In this document: piece by piece, positions 5,983 to 6,841 of the stretch
Numbering within the stretch: the first letter of the stretch is position 1
How the letters are laid out: each line of letters opens with the position of its first letter
DNA from: an uncultured Lachnospiraceae bacterium
GTDB taxonomy: Bacteria > Bacillota > Clostridia > Lachnospirales > Lachnospiraceae
NCBI GenBank assembly: GCA_910585065.1
Contig: CAJUCG010000189.1
Span: 1-6,841 of the forward strand
DNA: 6,841 nt
Reading direction: 5' to 3'
Program-made: the position numbers and the translations under genes
Notes under the pieces: generated by a model
What the model saw: only the letters and a program-made list of their open reading frames with translations
Told to the model about the DNA's origin: nothing
Database searches by the model: none

Positions 5983-6841
5983 ATGTACAATTCCGATCTT
6001 GCATCTGATATTGAAAAAGCGGTGCAGGACGCACTGTCCACATCGGATTTTTCAAAACTAAATAAAGATATCACTACCGCCGTCAACACTTCGATCGCGC
6101 AGATTGGGACAAATCAGAACCATTTTTATGAGCAGTATGACGGGGAGGAAACGACCGCCGACAACCTAGAGCGCATTGATGGAGAGATTGTAAACGGCGA
6201 TATCCGCGCGGATTACAAAGCGAGAAGACAGGCTGCCCAGGCAGAAGCTGAGCGCGCCCGCTACAACAGCAGACAATCAGTGGAGGCGAGAAGACAAGCC
6301 GCAGAGGCACGCAGAAGACAGGCTGCAGAGGAAAACCGCAGAAGGGCGACCGAACATCGCAAAAATATGCAAAATCGACAAAATTCTGCACAAAATCAGG
6401 AAAGGCGCAATGTTTACGACTATTCCGGGAAACTGCGCGACACATTGGAGTCCTTTGCATTTTTTGGCAGTGCCGCCCGCAAGGATAATGGCAGAAATTC
6501 TTCCGCCGCGCAGGATACATCAAATTCTGTCCGCCGTGCCACCACGGAACTTGTGCCGATCAGCCGCAGTCCTAAAGGACGTGTCTCCGGCACGCTGCTT
6601 TCCGTCTTTGGCTGGATAGGACTCTCTTTATGTATGATGATGATGATTATGTTCAACCTTTTTCAGGGGTCAGGTGATATAACTTACTATACTTACGATA
6701 CCGTAATGAGTTCGCTTGTTATACCCGGTTTCTTTATTTCCGGAGGGATGACACTTATTGGCACAAAGCGCAAAAACCGCGTTCATCGCTTTTACCAGTA
6801 TGTCCGCCAACTGCGAGGGAGAGCCTACTGCCCAATCAAGG
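5983..6841 (+). CDS. XpaC-like coiled-coil membrane protein (partial, runs off right edge)
   Basis: The first 286 codons are visible and stay open to the edge. Residues 1-60 are polar and helical. About 76-145 is an Arg/Gln/Ala/Glu-rich, probably coiled-coil region with repeated ARRQAAEA-type units. About 145-200 is a polar linker. Two membrane segments follow at about 203-227 (including CMMMMIMF) and 243-260. The last residues (TKRKNRVHRFYQYVRQLRGR, 261-280, then AYCPIK) resemble the start of the XpaC family domain, annotated in databases as '5-bromo-4-chloroindolyl phosphate hydrolysis', although its true function is unclear. In Bacillus, xpaC sits beside a telA-type gene (yaaN), so telA may follow here. 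The ATG at 5983 has GAGAGG at 6-nt spacing; an in-frame ATG at 5965 lacks a good site. The topology is firm; the family call is moderate because the main domain is cut off. Confidence 0.75.
   Translation, partial: MYNSDLASDIEKAVQDALSTSDFSKLNKDITTAVNTSIAQIGTNQNHFYEQYDGEETTADNLERIDGEIVNGDIRADYKARRQAAQAEAERARYNSRQSVEARRQAAEARRRQAAEENRRRATEHRKNMQNRQNSAQNQERRNVYDYSGKLRDTLESFAFFGSAARKDNGRNSSAAQDTSNSVRRATTELVPISRSPKGRVSGTLLSVFGWIGLSLCMMMMIMFNLFQGSGDITYYTYDTVMSSLVIPGFFISGGMTLIGTKRKNRVHRFYQYVRQLRGRAYCPIK
6220..6340 (+). repeat. Degenerate in-frame repeats encoding the coiled-coil segment
   Basis: AGAAGACAGGCTGC occurs exactly at 6223-6236 and 6313-6326, with a near copy (AGAAGACAAGCCGC) at 6289-6302. 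Each encodes RRQAA in the XpaC-like protein, at residues 81-85, 103-107 and 111-115. The spacing is uneven, so these look like coding repeats grown by local duplication rather than a mobile or regulatory element. Confidence 0.6.

Noticed and set aside
6083..6656. Two minus-strand open frames opposite the XpaC-like gene
   Set aside because: They lack ribosome binding sites and recognisable domains, and their composition reflects the antisense of an Arg/Gln/Ala-rich coiled coil.

Overview
The window looks like chromosomal DNA of a Gram-positive member of the Clostridia, probably Lachnospiraceae. The grounds are strong AGGAGG-type ribosome binding sites, moderate GC in genes with AT-rich promoters, two single-TM lipoproteins with Gram-positive-type signal peptides, and a CbbX/SpoVK-type AAA+ ATPase next to an XpaC-like gene. 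The genus call is inference from family content; there is no rRNA to confirm it. No mobile element, CRISPR array or tRNA was seen.

Layout. On the minus strand, right to left: a TerB-like/AAA+ fusion protein (5688-4228), two tandem trigger-factor-like lipoproteins (4111-3038 and 3009-1810) closed by a strong intrinsic terminator (1767-1799), a LacI-family repressor with its own sigma-A-type promoter (1686-679), and the N-terminal 217 codons of glutamyl-tRNA synthetase, gltX (651-1, running off the left edge). On the plus strand: one gene (5983 to the right edge, 3' end missing) encoding a coiled-coil, two-TM protein that resembles the XpaC family. It is divergent from the AAA+ gene, and the two share a 294-bp control region.

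How the parts may work together. The two lipoproteins carry the FKBP-plus-C-terminal architecture of trigger factor but sit behind lipobox signal peptides and show no ribosome-binding domain. They are probably extracytoplasmic folding factors, analogous in role to PrsA. The first has a canonical FKBP core; the second is degenerate there. The AAA+ protein and the divergent XpaC-like protein suggest a Ter/TelA-type envelope or stress module, with telA possibly just past the right edge. LacI and gltX are 27 bp apart and probably share a transcript.

The most interesting non-coding signals are in the divergent control region. A 16-bp perfect RNA stem lies at the predicted extreme 5' end of the AAA+ mRNA, and its one variable pair is a G-U wobble only in that strand's RNA. 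A terminator-like hairpin with six U's lies in the leader of the XpaC-like gene. A smaller 5'-end hairpin also precedes the first lipoprotein gene.
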